From Bacteroides sp. (lineage in GTDB: Bacteria > Bacteroidota > Bacteroidia > Bacteroidales > Muribaculaceae): 64,000 nt of DNA. Of this stretch, positions 7,691 through 14,395 are shown one piece after another (the stretch's first letter is position 1; every line of letters starts with the position of its first letter). The notes under the pieces are model-generated. The model saw only the letters and a program-made list of their open reading frames with translations. It was not told the origin of the DNA and did not search any database. The translations under genes and the position numbers were made by a program. The stretch is from contig JAAVDB010000017.1 in NCBI GenBank assembly GCA_014802015.1, positions 39,794 to 103,793 of the forward strand, read 5' to 3'.

Positions 7691-8155
7691 TTACCTCTCG
7701 TCAGATATGATGACTGGAGTGCTAAATTCAACAAAAGTTTTTATAATAAACAATAATGCCATTAGAATAACAAATAACAGTATTGAGAAGTTATCCCAAT
7801 TAAACGGAAAACAAAGTAGAGAATGGGCTTTAGTCGCTACTTTACCGCAGTGGACATAAATTGAGAGCGAAAGCAGAAGACCGCCTATGATAATCCAAAC
7901 CAAAGTTCTATTAACATCCTTGTTTTTGGTTGAATAATCAAAAAGCAACATAATAATCAATCCAAAATTTACAAAGAGAGACACACTACGTATATGTAAT
8001 TTTTGGAATTCAGTTGCTAACGACAGATTATCTGATACTAAAGCTACCAATAAATCGGTATAAGTAAAGAAGAACATAAAACAAACCCATGAAAATGCTA
8101 TCCAAGTAGTTTTACGGTCTGCATTAAGTCTGGATATGTACTGTTTAATCGTCAT
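7691..8155 (-). CDS. Four-helix membrane protein, 154 aa
   Basis: Not recognised. Four hydrophobic segments are visible: TTWIAFSWVCFMFFF, SVSLFVNFGLIIMLLF, TLVWIIIGGLLLSLSIYV and FSILLFVILMALLFIIKTF. The start codon at 8155 is 7 nt after a TAACTTTG box, so the leader is almost absent. It is the first gene of a pair with the S24-like protein. A membrane protein paired with a protease-like sensor is a common layout for signalling or abortive-infection modules; that reading is inference. Confidence 0.65.
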   Translation of the reverse strand: MTIKQYISRLNADRKTTWIAFSWVCFMFFFTYTDLLVALVSDNLSLATEFQKLHIRSVSLFVNFGLIIMLLFDYSTKNKDVNRTLVWIIIGGLLLSLSIYVHCGKVATKAHSLLCFPFNWDNFSILLFVILMALLFIIKTFVEFSTPVIISDER

Positions 8156-8162
8156 AGCGATG

Positions 8163-8170
8163 CAAAGTTA
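8163..8170 (-). promoter_or_regulatory. -7 box for the membrane protein / S24-like operon
   Basis: TAACTTTG on the minus strand, 7 nt before the ATG at 8155. Confidence 0.65.
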
Positions 8171-8201
8171 GTTATTTTTAATGAAATAACCAATGTTGAG
8201 G

Positions 8202-8348
8202 TTACTCATTTTGATAGTATTCTGTATAATTCTCGGTTTGCACTTGTAGTTCCTCCTCTTCTTTAGAGTCCAAAGCAGTCTTAATCTGCATTTCTAACTT
8301 GTGTTCTAAGGAGTTTGCGTATAGTGCTTCTTGGAGTGTCTGCATCAT
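8202..8348 (-). CDS. Small acidic protein, 48 aa
   Basis: An open frame from ATG 8348 to TAA 8202: starts MMQTLQEALYAN and continues with many Glu and Gln residues (SKEEEELQVQTEN), predicted mostly helical. It lies between the divergent transposase and the membrane-protein operon, on the same strand as the latter and upstream of its promoter. No homology recognised. It may be a real small protein or a chance frame; codon content and position leave this open. Confidence 0.35.
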   Translation of the reverse strand: MMQTLQEALYANSLEHKLEMQIKTALDSKEEEELQVQTENYTEYYQNE

Positions 8349-8435
8349 GTGTTTTTATTGATTGAGATATTTATTCCAAAGAAAAAATTCATCAAAGCAT
8401 AAATTTCTTTCCTCAAAATTTAACAAACGCGTGTT

Positions 8436-8450
8436 TGGGCGGTACAATTA
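8436..8450 (+). promoter_or_regulatory. Promoter-like element before the transposase
   Basis: TGGGCGGTACAATTA ends 29 bp before the ATG at 8480. A close copy, TGGGTAGTATAATTA, at 9514-9528 ends 25 bp before the next gene. The two agree at 12 of 15 positions and do not match TAnnTTTG. Confidence 0.4.
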
Positions 8451-8479
8451 CTCTGTAATAAAATTTAAGAACAAAGTAA

Positions 8480-9475
8480 ATGACTCCATTCCGCTCAATC
8501 ATAGAAATGATAGATACACTCCACACCGAAGACGAGTGCAGGGAGTATCTTGAGACTCTGCTTTGGGGAGATGCGCCCGTATGTCCTCATTGTGGAACGG
8601 TGGATAAGGAGCATTGGAAACTGACCTCATTCGGTCGGTTCAAAGGGCAATACAAATGTCGTCATTGCAGGGCTCGTTTTAATGTACGATACGGAACTAT
8701 GTTTGAAGGTACGCACATTCCGCTCAAAAAGTGGTTCTATGCTATCTACCTCTTTATATCCCACAAGAAAGGCATAAGTTCTGCCCAACTTGCTCGCGAC
8801 ATAAATGTTACCCAAAAGACCGCATGGTTTATGCTCGGTCGTATTCGTGAAAATCTACGTGATGATGACGCAAAATTTGATGATGATACACAGGTAGACG
8901 AAACCTATGTAGGAGGTAAAGCCAAACGTAATCGTGGCGGACAAGGACGTTCCCTCAAACAGAAAACTCCAGTTTTCGGTATGTTATCGAATGGCAAGGT
9001 ATATGCAAAAGTCATACCCAATGCCGCAAAGAAAACCTTACAGAAGATAATTGACGAACTCGTAAAGAATGGAACTCGAATCATATCAGACTGCTGGGGT
9101 GGTTACAATGATGTACAGAGAAACTATCTGCACGAAACTGTTGCTCACCATTTAGGTCAGTATGTGAATGAGCGAGGCTTCCACACCAACACAATAGAGG
9201 GATTTTGGAGCATACTCAAAAGAGGTATAACTGGGATTTATCACCTCGTGACTGCCAAACATTTACCTAAGTATTGTAAGGAGTTTGTATATCGCTATAA
9301 CACAAGAGGACTGACCGACGGAGAGAGATTTATTGACTGCCTACGTACCCCAAGCCACAGAATGAGGTATTACGAAATATGCTTGAAGCCTACTTTTGTG
9401 GAGCAACTCATATCTCGAAAAGATGAAATGATATCTCGTAAGGAGTGCGAGAGCATGGGTCTGAGATATTTTTAA
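8480..9475 (+). CDS. IS1595-family transposase, 331 aa
   Basis: An N-terminal zinc ribbon (CPHCG around residue 35 and CRHC around residue 58) is followed by the ISXO2/IS1595 DDE domain. Acidic residues are visible in VDETYVGGKAKRNRGG (about residue 140), ISDCWGGYND (about 198) and HTNTIEGFWSILKR (about 238). The length is normal for the family. It moves the 7052-13471 element by cut-and-paste DDE chemistry acting on the terminal repeats; known relatives make 8-bp duplications, as seen here. The frame is intact, with no sign of decay. Confidence 0.95.
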   Translation: MTPFRSIIEMIDTLHTEDECREYLETLLWGDAPVCPHCGTVDKEHWKLTSFGRFKGQYKCRHCRARFNVRYGTMFEGTHIPLKKWFYAIYLFISHKKGISSAQLARDINVTQKTAWFMLGRIRENLRDDDAKFDDDTQVDETYVGGKAKRNRGGQGRSLKQKTPVFGMLSNGKVYAKVIPNAAKKTLQKIIDELVKNGTRIISDCWGGYNDVQRNYLHETVAHHLGQYVNERGFHTNTIEGFWSILKRGITGIYHLVTAKHLPKYCKEFVYRYNTRGLTDGERFIDCLRTPSHRMRYYEICLKPTFVEQLISRKDEMISRKECESMGLRYF

Positions 9476-9513
9476 CATATTTTTAGGCGTGTATTTTGTA
9501 ACAAATCGCAGAA

Positions 9514-9528
9514 TGGGTAGTATAATTA
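9514..9528 (+). promoter_or_regulatory. Promoter-like element before the DUF4160-like gene
   Basis: TGGGTAGTATAATTA, a near copy of the element before the transposase at 8436-8450, at a similar distance from the start codon. Confidence 0.35.
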
Positions 9529-9553
9529 TCATATAAACTAAAATAATAAAACT

Positions 9554-9985
9554 ATGGATAAAATGAATTTTGATGAACATCTTTTAAATGATATGCTCGC
9601 TGAGTCATTAGACATACATAATTCCAATGATGATAGGCTGTTTGAAATGGCAAAGATTGGTCGTTTCAAAAATCTCTATATATACATTTGGATGAATGAT
9701 GGTGGAAATATCCCACATTTTCATATTTCAGATTCGGCTAACTACCCCCAAAATTCTACTGTCGAAATTGCAGTGAAAATTTTAACACCAGAATATTTCC
9801 CACATGGTGGTAAATATACCGATAAATTAAATTCTCGAGAAATAAAAGCTCTAATAGATTTCCTTAAGAAATCTGAAGACGGAGAGAGTAACTGGCAATA
9901 TCTAATAAAAACATGGAATAGGAATAATTCTGGTGCTAAAATACCACCGAAAACTCCTATGCCAGATTATACTCAATTATCCTAA
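9554..9985 (+). CDS. DUF4160-like protein, 143 aa
   Basis: The core GRFKNLYIYIWMNDGG followed by NIPHFHISDS resembles DUF4160 proteins (short strand, then NPPHFHV), which often occur beside DUF2442 proteins in toxin-antitoxin-like pairs. No DUF2442 partner is seen here. The N-terminal 45 residues are an acidic helical extension, and the tail (IPPKTPMPDYTQLS) is Pro-rich. It has its own promoter-like element and terminator, so it is probably transcribed alone. Confidence 0.55.
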   Translation: MDKMNFDEHLLNDMLAESLDIHNSNDDRLFEMAKIGRFKNLYIYIWMNDGGNIPHFHISDSANYPQNSTVEIAVKILTPEYFPHGGKYTDKLNSREIKALIDFLKKSEDGESNWQYLIKTWNRNNSGAKIPPKTPMPDYTQLS

Positions 9986-10002
9986 TATACCCACTATAAC
10001 AC

Positions 10003-10040
10003 AAAATACCCACTCGGAGCAATTCGGGTGGGTATTTTTT
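10003..10040 (+). terminator. Terminator after the DUF4160-like gene, possibly bidirectional
   Basis: Stem AAATACCCA (10004-10012) with TGGGTATTT (10029-10037), extended inward by CTC/GGG, followed by a T run to 10040. It faces the end of the small minus-strand gene at 10039-10185 and could serve both. Confidence 0.85.
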
Positions 10041-10185
10041 ATGATGAGGCAACATCCAAATTTTTAGGCAGTTCTGCGATATGCTCTTGCATATGTCCGA
10101 ATTTTTTGCTTATTTTGCGAATTGTAAAACTTAAAACCGCTGAAGCAAGAAACAGAAAGACTAAAGCAAGACATATTTCAAACAT
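10039..10185 (-). CDS. Small single-span membrane protein, 48 aa
   Basis: An open frame from ATG 10185 to TAA 10039: a hydrophobic N-terminus (CLALVFLFLASAVLSFTI) followed by a basic then mixed tail (RKISKKFGHMQEHIAELPK). This is the usual layout of a small inner-membrane protein with a cytoplasmic tail. It converges on the DUF4160-like gene and ends inside the shared terminator. Unknown function; candidates include a small toxin or a membrane-tethered regulator. Confidence 0.5.
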   Translation of the reverse strand: MFEICLALVFLFLASAVLSFTIRKISKKFGHMQEHIAELPKNLDVASS

Positions 10186-10256
10186 GACTTTTTAGACAAG
10201 TTATTTGGCTTTCGTAAATCTGGTAAATTTCAAAGCCCCAAATAATAAGTCGAAAT

Positions 10257-10388
10257 GTTGGTTTGTACCCGACAAGGGCGCAGACTGCTTTTTACTTATT
10301 TGGGCAAACGGTTTACCAGAACCTACGAAAGCAAATGAGGAAAAAGTTTTGGCTGTCGCTCTTTTTTCATGTGTAGGTACAAACCAAC
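10257..10388 (+). ncRNA. Strongly folded leader or attenuator before the AbaSI-like gene
   Basis: Four nested stems are visible: P1 10257-10269 with 10376-10388 (13 bp perfect, GTTGGTTTGTACC); P2 10270-10274 with 10354-10358 (CGACA/TGTCG); P3 10288-10302 with 10332-10346 (15 positions, one mismatch, one G-U); P4 10310-10313 with 10320-10323 (GGTT/AACC). A run of six Ts at 10362-10367 follows P2, as in an intrinsic terminator, and the ATG of the nuclease gene is 6 nt after P1. This looks like a regulatory RNA or attenuator. I do not recognise the class. Confidence 0.55.
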
Positions 10389-10393
10389 GAGAT

Positions 10394-11257
10394 ATGAACT
10401 TTCAACGAATAATAGTTACGAATATGTTGGCTAAGATAGACCATAAGCCAACTGAGTCATATGTCATCAATCGAATATGGCATAAACTTGATGACATTAG
10501 GGTACGCTTTGTGCTCCAACAATATGTTAAACGCAATGACGGATATGCACTCGCCGACCTCTATCTCCCACAAGTAGGGATGATAATAGAGGTGAACGAG
10601 GGTTATCATGAAGAAGAAACACAGAAAGCGAAAGACGCTATCCGCAACCAAGAAGTGGCAGATGCAACCAATGCTGATGTATTCGTAATCAAAGCATCGG
10701 GAAGCTTAGACGAAATCCACAAGCAGGTTGATGAGGTGGTAACAGAAATCCGTAGACGTATTTCCGCCCTTGGAGATAGATTCTTACCATGTGACTACTC
10801 AATTACTCGTTCAACTCCAGAGTATTACCAATCACGTGGATTCTTCTCGGTTAACTCCGAAGACTGGCTACCTACAATAGATGACATCGCAGCAGTGTTC
10901 GGAACCAAACCTAAGCACCGAGGATTCCTGAGAGTAAGTTCTGTAGCTGTCCCAAACAAGAAAGATGAAATTGTGTGGTGGCCTCAACCCAACCACCGAA
11001 CATGGTATAACGAACTATCCAAAGACGGGCACTACATTTATGAATATAACAAGCGTTCCGAGAAAGAACGGGCTGAGCATATAGCTCGCTGGATTAACTC
11101 GAACCAAAAGCGCATAACCTTTATGAAAGAAATGGCTTATGGTGTTCTACCTGCCTACAATTTCGTAGGCATATTCAAAATCAATCCGCAACTATCCAAA
11201 GAAAAGAATATGTGTGTTTGGGAACGTATCTCTGACACATACCAACTTAATGTTTAA
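10394..11257 (+). CDS. AbaSI/PvuRts1I-like modification-dependent endonuclease, about 287 aa
   Basis: The first 130 residues look like the Vsr-type PD-(D/E)XK nuclease of the AbaSI family: YVINRIWHKLDD, FVLQQYVKRNDGYALADLYL with the Asp, then GMIIEVNEGYHEEET with the Glu and His region. The C-terminal half (NHRTWYNELSKDGHYIYEYN, VLPAYNFVGIFKINP) would be the SRA-like reader. Known relatives cut DNA carrying 5-hydroxymethyl- or glucosyl-hydroxymethylcytosine, as in T-even phages. The frame is open further upstream, but only from a TTG at 10205 and through the folded leader, so I chose ATG 10394; ATG 10424 is an alternative. Confidence 0.62.
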   Translation: MNFQRIIVTNMLAKIDHKPTESYVINRIWHKLDDIRVRFVLQQYVKRNDGYALADLYLPQVGMIIEVNEGYHEEETQKAKDAIRNQEVADATNADVFVIKASGSLDEIHKQVDEVVTEIRRRISALGDRFLPCDYSITRSTPEYYQSRGFFSVNSEDWLPTIDDIAAVFGTKPKHRGFLRVSSVAVPNKKDEIVWWPQPNHRTWYNELSKDGHYIYEYNKRSEKERAEHIARWINSNQKRITFMKEMAYGVLPAYNFVGIFKINPQLSKEKNMCVWERISDTYQLNV

Positions 11258-11274
11258 CTTAAATCATTTCATTT

Positions 11275-11463
11275 ATGGCTCAAGCATGGAAAGTAACAGT
11301 TAAGTCTTCTTGGAAGAAATACGCCAAAGGACTTTCGGTTCAAATCGTAACAAACACATCATCAAAACCGTCACGAGACCAGATTTTCGAGGCGTTTGAC
11401 AAACAACTCGGCATTAAGAAAGAAAGCGGGGCTGCGCCAATGTTTGACATTGAAAAGGCTTAA
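11275..11463 (+). CDS. Small protein resembling DUF6140, 62 aa
   Basis: It starts 18 bp after the endonuclease and probably shares its transcript. The pattern WKVTVKSSWKKYAKGLSVQI followed by a short helix (RDQIFEAFDKQLGI) recalls the small DUF6140 proteins of Bacteroidetes mobile elements. Function unknown; a DNA-binding or accessory role to the endonuclease is only a guess. Followed by a good terminator. Confidence 0.5.
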   Translation: MAQAWKVTVKSSWKKYAKGLSVQIVTNTSSKPSRDQIFEAFDKQLGIKKESGAAPMFDIEKA

Positions 11464-11484
11464 CGCCATACTAATCAAGACAAC

Positions 11485-11520
11485 AAAAGCGTGCTGGATT
11501 TCTCTGGCACGCTTTTTGTT
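11485..11520 (+). terminator. Terminator after the endonuclease transcript
   Basis: Stem AAAAGCGTGC (11485-11494) with GCACGCTTTT (11507-11516), 12-nt loop, T-rich tail. Confidence 0.88.
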
Positions 11521-11628
11521 TTGAATGTAATTGACTAATCAAGCGAAGTTGGTGGCAACTCTTGTAAAAGAAGCGCGTGGTACATTCAATTAATCCGCCA
11601 ATGTCGGGCAACATAATTCTTTGTTTAT

Positions 11629-11766
11629 ATGTACCAACTCTGCTTTTTCAAGAACCAACTATGTTGGGTAGAGTATCAGTGGGTACGAGCATATTCTCGC
11701 AAACGAAAGAATAAATGGGAATTTGTTCGTGCCTATCAACGAAGAGTGAGAAGATTCACTCGATAA
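11629..11766 (+). CDS. Possible small basic protein, 45 aa, in an otherwise empty 390-bp gap
   Basis: ATG 11629 to TAA 11764-11766 gives MYQLCFFKNQLCW, then an Arg/Lys/Tyr/Trp-rich stretch (AYSRKRKNKWEFVRAYQRRV). It would bind nucleic acid if made. No homologue is recognised and no clear promoter precedes it. The rest of 11521-11856 shows nothing I can name. Confidence 0.25.
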   Translation: MYQLCFFKNQLCWVEYQWVRAYSRKRKNKWEFVRAYQRRVRRFTR

Positions 11767-11856
11767 TCTACGACAGCCCCTAACAACCGCCAATTTCGTT
11801 TGGTTAGTTTTTGTTTACAAGTAAATTATACCAAACATTATGAGTGAGTTATTCTA

Positions 11857-12273
11857 TTAAGATTCGGATAACACTCGTTGCAAATCAGACTTGAGTCTGT
11901 ATTCTAATGATGATTCACAAAGCATATCATAGAGGGAAGGATAAAGTCGTAGAGAGTCCTTCAATCCACCGCAACATATATCATGCACAAGAATTTTAAC
12001 TACACCATCTTCCTCAAACCGTTCATATAGATAATTCCACTGTGTGCCGCTCTTCTTATCCTTAAAGAATCCGTACAGATAACCTTGAGCTTTCCCGAAA
12101 CTTCTGTGGGTGGATGGTTTATCTGTGCAGATTGGGCGATCTAAAGAATTAAGTCTGTCAAGAATTTGCTTTGATTTAGCGATGGCCGTAGCTGAGCTAC
12201 ACAATCCATTACTAACTATGTAGGTAATGTAGTCTGCTATCTTATTATAGACTGATACATCAATGTATACCAT
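11857..12273 (-). CDS. Hypothetical protein, toxin-like position, 138 aa
   Basis: Second gene of a two-gene minus operon; its start overlaps the end of the 57-aa gene by 14 bp. The middle (QWNYLYERFEEDGVVKILVHDI) has the look of a RelE/ParE strand pair, and small-then-larger overlapping genes are typical of toxin-antitoxin modules. The N-terminal half (KSKQILDRLNSL) is helical. No catalytic residues can be assigned. The toxin reading is a hypothesis from layout and weak resemblance. Confidence 0.5.
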   Translation of the reverse strand: MVYIDVSVYNKIADYITYIVSNGLCSSATAIAKSKQILDRLNSLDRPICTDKPSTHRSFGKAQGYLYGFFKDKKSGTQWNYLYERFEEDGVVKILVHDICCGGLKDSLRLYPSLYDMLCESSLEYRLKSDLQRVLSES

Positions 12274-12433
12274 TCTCTCTTAACTTATTATGTAGCTGAC
12301 GCATCCATTCCTTTCTGAAGTCATCAAAAGGAACGGCATGACACTCTCGACATGCTTCATCGAAAGTTCTTTTTAGTTTCTTTGCTTCATTCATGTCGTG
12401 AGCTTCAGCATTTGTATTGTTTGGCTTTTCCAT
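12260..12433 (-). CDS. Small charged protein, antitoxin-like position, 57 aa
   Basis: The start at ATG 12433 is chosen because the upstream part of the open frame contains the promoter box TAACTTTG (12490-12497). The protein is highly charged and helical (MNEAKKLKRTFDEACREC, FDDFRKEWMRQLHNKL). It overlaps the next gene by 14 bp, implying translational coupling. No known antitoxin family is recognised. Confidence 0.5.
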   Translation of the reverse strand: MEKPNNTNAEAHDMNEAKKLKRTFDEACRECHAVPFDDFRKEWMRQLHNKLRENGIH

Positions 12434-12489
12434 ATAGAGATTTGTAGAATATTTATATCGGATTATACATAAATTTCCGTCTTTTGTTA

Positions 12490-12497
12490 CAAAGTTA
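12490..12497 (-). promoter_or_regulatory. -7 box of the toxin-antitoxin-like pair
   Basis: TAACTTTG on the minus strand, about 57 nt before the ATG at 12433. Confidence 0.55.
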
Positions 12498-12520
12498 GAC
12501 AAAAAAGTTACATAAAACCA

Positions 12521-13003
12521 TTACATGACACTTAGACTCACGGTATCAATCGTATTCGGTACTATAAAACTGCCCATACAAATGGATTGCGCTCCGAAGT
12601 TCCCGCAATGTAAATAAGCGACCATATTGTATGCTATTTCACAATTATAACCTTTAAGATAACCATTATTAACCGTTAATTCTATCGTTGGTTCTTCATT
12701 AAAAATAGCAAGTGATTCATACATATAAATTGGCTCAGCAGAGTTGGAAATAAGATAGTTATTTGACCTAACGAAGTATCTTGGGGAAATGTCTAATACA
12801 AAAGTAAACGTACCACCAAAACCACCTGTAAGCATCTCTGTTGGTACTAATCTCTTTCCGGAATATACTTTTGAATTTATGCTACAACCAAGTTGTTTGG
12901 CGTAATCGGCTGTGCATAATCGGTTGATTGAAATCCCATCTGAAATGTTACCTAACCCACATTTTATAAGGGCATCATTCTTTGTCGCAATTTTATTTGC
13001 CAT
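12521..13003 (-). CDS. Hypothetical protein with a repeat-like N-terminus, 160 aa
   Basis: The start at ATG 13003 (MANKIATKNDALIKCG) is preferred over an in-frame ATG 63 bp upstream that lacks context. The N-terminal half (IATKNDAL, TADYAKQLGCSI, KRLVPTEM) resembles short motifs I associate with structural or tail-fibre-like proteins of Bacteroides phages and surface proteins. The C-terminal half (FTFVLDISPRYFVRSNN, PTIELTVNNGYLKG) is beta-rich, as in an Ig-like domain. There is no signal peptide. Function unknown; it may be a phage-derived relic carried by the transposon. Confidence 0.5.
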   Translation of the reverse strand: MANKIATKNDALIKCGLGNISDGISINRLCTADYAKQLGCSINSKVYSGKRLVPTEMLTGGFGGTFTFVLDISPRYFVRSNNYLISNSAEPIYMYESLAIFNEEPTIELTVNNGYLKGYNCEIAYNMVAYLHCGNFGAQSICMGSFIVPNTIDTVSLSVM

Positions 13004-13076
13004 AAATATAAGTATTTGTGTATAGCAAATATTACAGCAAGTTACAGATTTATTACATCTTAACAAGTTCTAAATA

Positions 13077-13114
13077 CAAAAATGTGGAGCGTTTCACAAC
13101 GTTCCACATTTTTT
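13077..13114. terminator. Terminator-like hairpin between two divergent genes
   Basis: Stem AATGTGGAGCGTT (13081-13093) with AACGTTCCACATT (13098-13110), a TCAC loop, one G-U pair, and A/T runs on both sides. It lies upstream of both flanking genes, so it ends neither; it may insulate them or end a small unannotated transcript. Confidence 0.5.
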
Positions 13115-13135
13115 GCTCAATACACTGATTTAGTG

Positions 13136-13143
13136 TATCTTTG
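13136..13143 (+). promoter_or_regulatory. -7 box before the 67-aa gene
   Basis: TATCTTTG (TAnnTTTG), 26 nt before the ATG at 13170. Confidence 0.6.
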
Positions 13144-13169
13144 CATATTCAATTATAATTAAGTTTCAA

Positions 13170-13373
13170 ATGGATCTACATAATATTTTCAAAAATCTAC
13201 TTAAGTGGGATAACTCCGTATATGATATAATTATTTCCGACTTGAAACTATACTGTGGATATCATGCATCCAATTTTAGCGATGCTGTTAAGCAAACATT
13301 AAACGAGATGATGCGTTCCAAAGAGATACAATATTTCACCATAGAAGCAGGCAAACTCGTTATCACGAAATAA
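13170..13373 (+). CDS. Small hypothetical protein, 67 aa
   Basis: Last gene of the transposon, with its own -7 box. Predicted mostly helical (IFKNLLKW, DAVKQTLNEMMRSKEI) with a short C-terminal strand pair (YFTIEAGKLVITK), a pattern seen in small winged-helix proteins. No homologue recognised. The frame ends 61 bp before the right terminal repeat. Confidence 0.5.
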   Translation: MDLHNIFKNLLKWDNSVYDIIISDLKLYCGYHASNFSDAVKQTLNEMMRSKEIQYFTIEAGKLVITK

Positions 13374-13434
13374 TATTTTACGATATAATTATACCGCATA
13401 TGGTTTATCCCAGCATCTGGGTAAACCAATTATG

Positions 13435-13471
13435 ATACAGAACCGTTGGTACAAGAAAGTATATAGACGCG
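13435..13471 (-). repeat. Right terminal inverted repeat of the transposon
   Basis: Reads CGCGTCTATATACTTTC on the minus strand from 13471; 36 of 37 positions match the left repeat 7052-7088. Confidence 0.93.
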
Positions 13472-13479
13472 TCCTTATA
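13472..13479. repeat. 8-bp target site duplication, right copy
   Basis: TCCTTATA, identical to 7044-7051. Confidence 0.92.
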
Positions 13480-14250
13480 TTCATCATACAGGGGGGTAAG
13501 TATCTGTTGTGCCATCCTGATGCACGGGCCGCACCAACTGGCCCAGACATCAGCCAAAACATACTTTCCCTTACCGACATAATCCGACAGTCTGACCGGC
13601 TCGCCGTCAAGCGTCTGCCCCTCGACATCTCTAAACGGCTGCCCGTCCCATACAGGAGCCAAACGCTGCTTAACGCCGGAAATATCATCGAAGTATGTCA
13701 GACTCCTTGTCTCATCATCAAACCATCCGATAACTTCCTCCCACTCAGAGGGTGAACAGTGACCGCAATAGTACATCAGAGCATACTCCCCGAGGCCGTT
13801 TCCGACATTCTGTCGTATTGTCTCACGTTTTATAGCATCGCAACGATCAGGATCATGACATGTCTCTAACAGTCGGTTGTCAAACTTTTTCAACCCGTCA
13901 TTAAGAGGCCCACCTGATATCGGGAATTTATTATTGATATCGACTACAATCTCACCAGGCTCAACTATCAAATTGATACGGTATTGTTTACGTATCTCTC
14001 CTTCTCGGCTTGTTATATGCAGCAGGGCCGGAAAAGAGCGTTCACTCTCACCACGGATATCTATTGCACAGTCTTTGATGTCATCGGAATACGGTACGAC
14101 AATATCGGACCGATTCCTTAGCTGCACATACATCCCGTTAAGCGTACTGTCAGGCGCATTTGTTACAATCCTATACTCAAAGGCATAGGAATCCACGGAC
14201 GCGGCGGCCAACACCACTAACGCCACGAGATATCGGAGAGACTTAATCAT
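13472..14250 (-). pseudogene. N-terminal part of the interrupted TlpA-like thioredoxin gene
   Basis: 259 codons from ATG 14250: a signal peptide (SLRYLVALVVLAAASVDSYA), a DUF4369-like domain (EYRIVTNAPDSTLNGMYV), then the start of a TlpA domain with WASWCGPC at about residues 238-245 and LYDEYKD at the break. The open frame runs 22 further codons through the transposon end to 13405, giving an unnatural tail. The missing half is at 6758-7043. The intact 354-aa protein would have been a periplasmic thiol-disulfide reductase; the truncated form keeps CxxC but lacks half the fold. Confidence 0.9.
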
Positions 14251-14354
14251 AGAATGAATTTATAATTACAAAGCATTGTGATTTTGCCCAAATTTAGCTA
14301 TAATTTTTCACAAGAAAAAGCAAAGTCACAATATATTGTGATATTGTGACTTTT

Positions 14355-14385
14355 GAAAAAAAGCCGATGCTGTGGAGCATCGGCT
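14355..14385 (-). terminator. Terminator of the tRNA-Arg transcript
   Basis: Stem AGCCGATGCT (14362-14371) with AGCATCGGCT (14376-14385), 4-nt loop, T run on the minus strand. Confidence 0.88.
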
Positions 14386-14395
14386 ATCTGTGTTG

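Larger units (their letters stand above)
7052..13471. mobile_element. IS1595-type transposon, 6420 bp, with passenger genes
   Basis: Both ends are defined: 37-bp terminal inverted repeats (one mismatch) starting CGCGTCTATATAC at 7052 and, on the other strand, at 13471, flanked by the 8-bp duplication TCCTTATA. The interrupted host gene becomes a continuous frame when the element and one duplication are removed. Inside are an IS1595 transposase (8480-9475) and about 11 other genes on both strands, among them an AbaSI-like endonuclease, an S24-like protein with membrane partner and a toxin-antitoxin-like pair. Base composition is lower in GC than the chromosome. The transposase looks intact, so the element may still be active. 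Confidence 0.92.

Noticed and set aside
10205..10393. N-terminal extension of the AbaSI-like protein
   Set aside because: The frame is open but begins with TTG, runs through the folded leader and has no similarity to the family's N-terminus.
12434..12502. Longer start of the antitoxin-like protein
   Set aside because: It would start at TTG and contain the TAACTTTG promoter box within the coding sequence.
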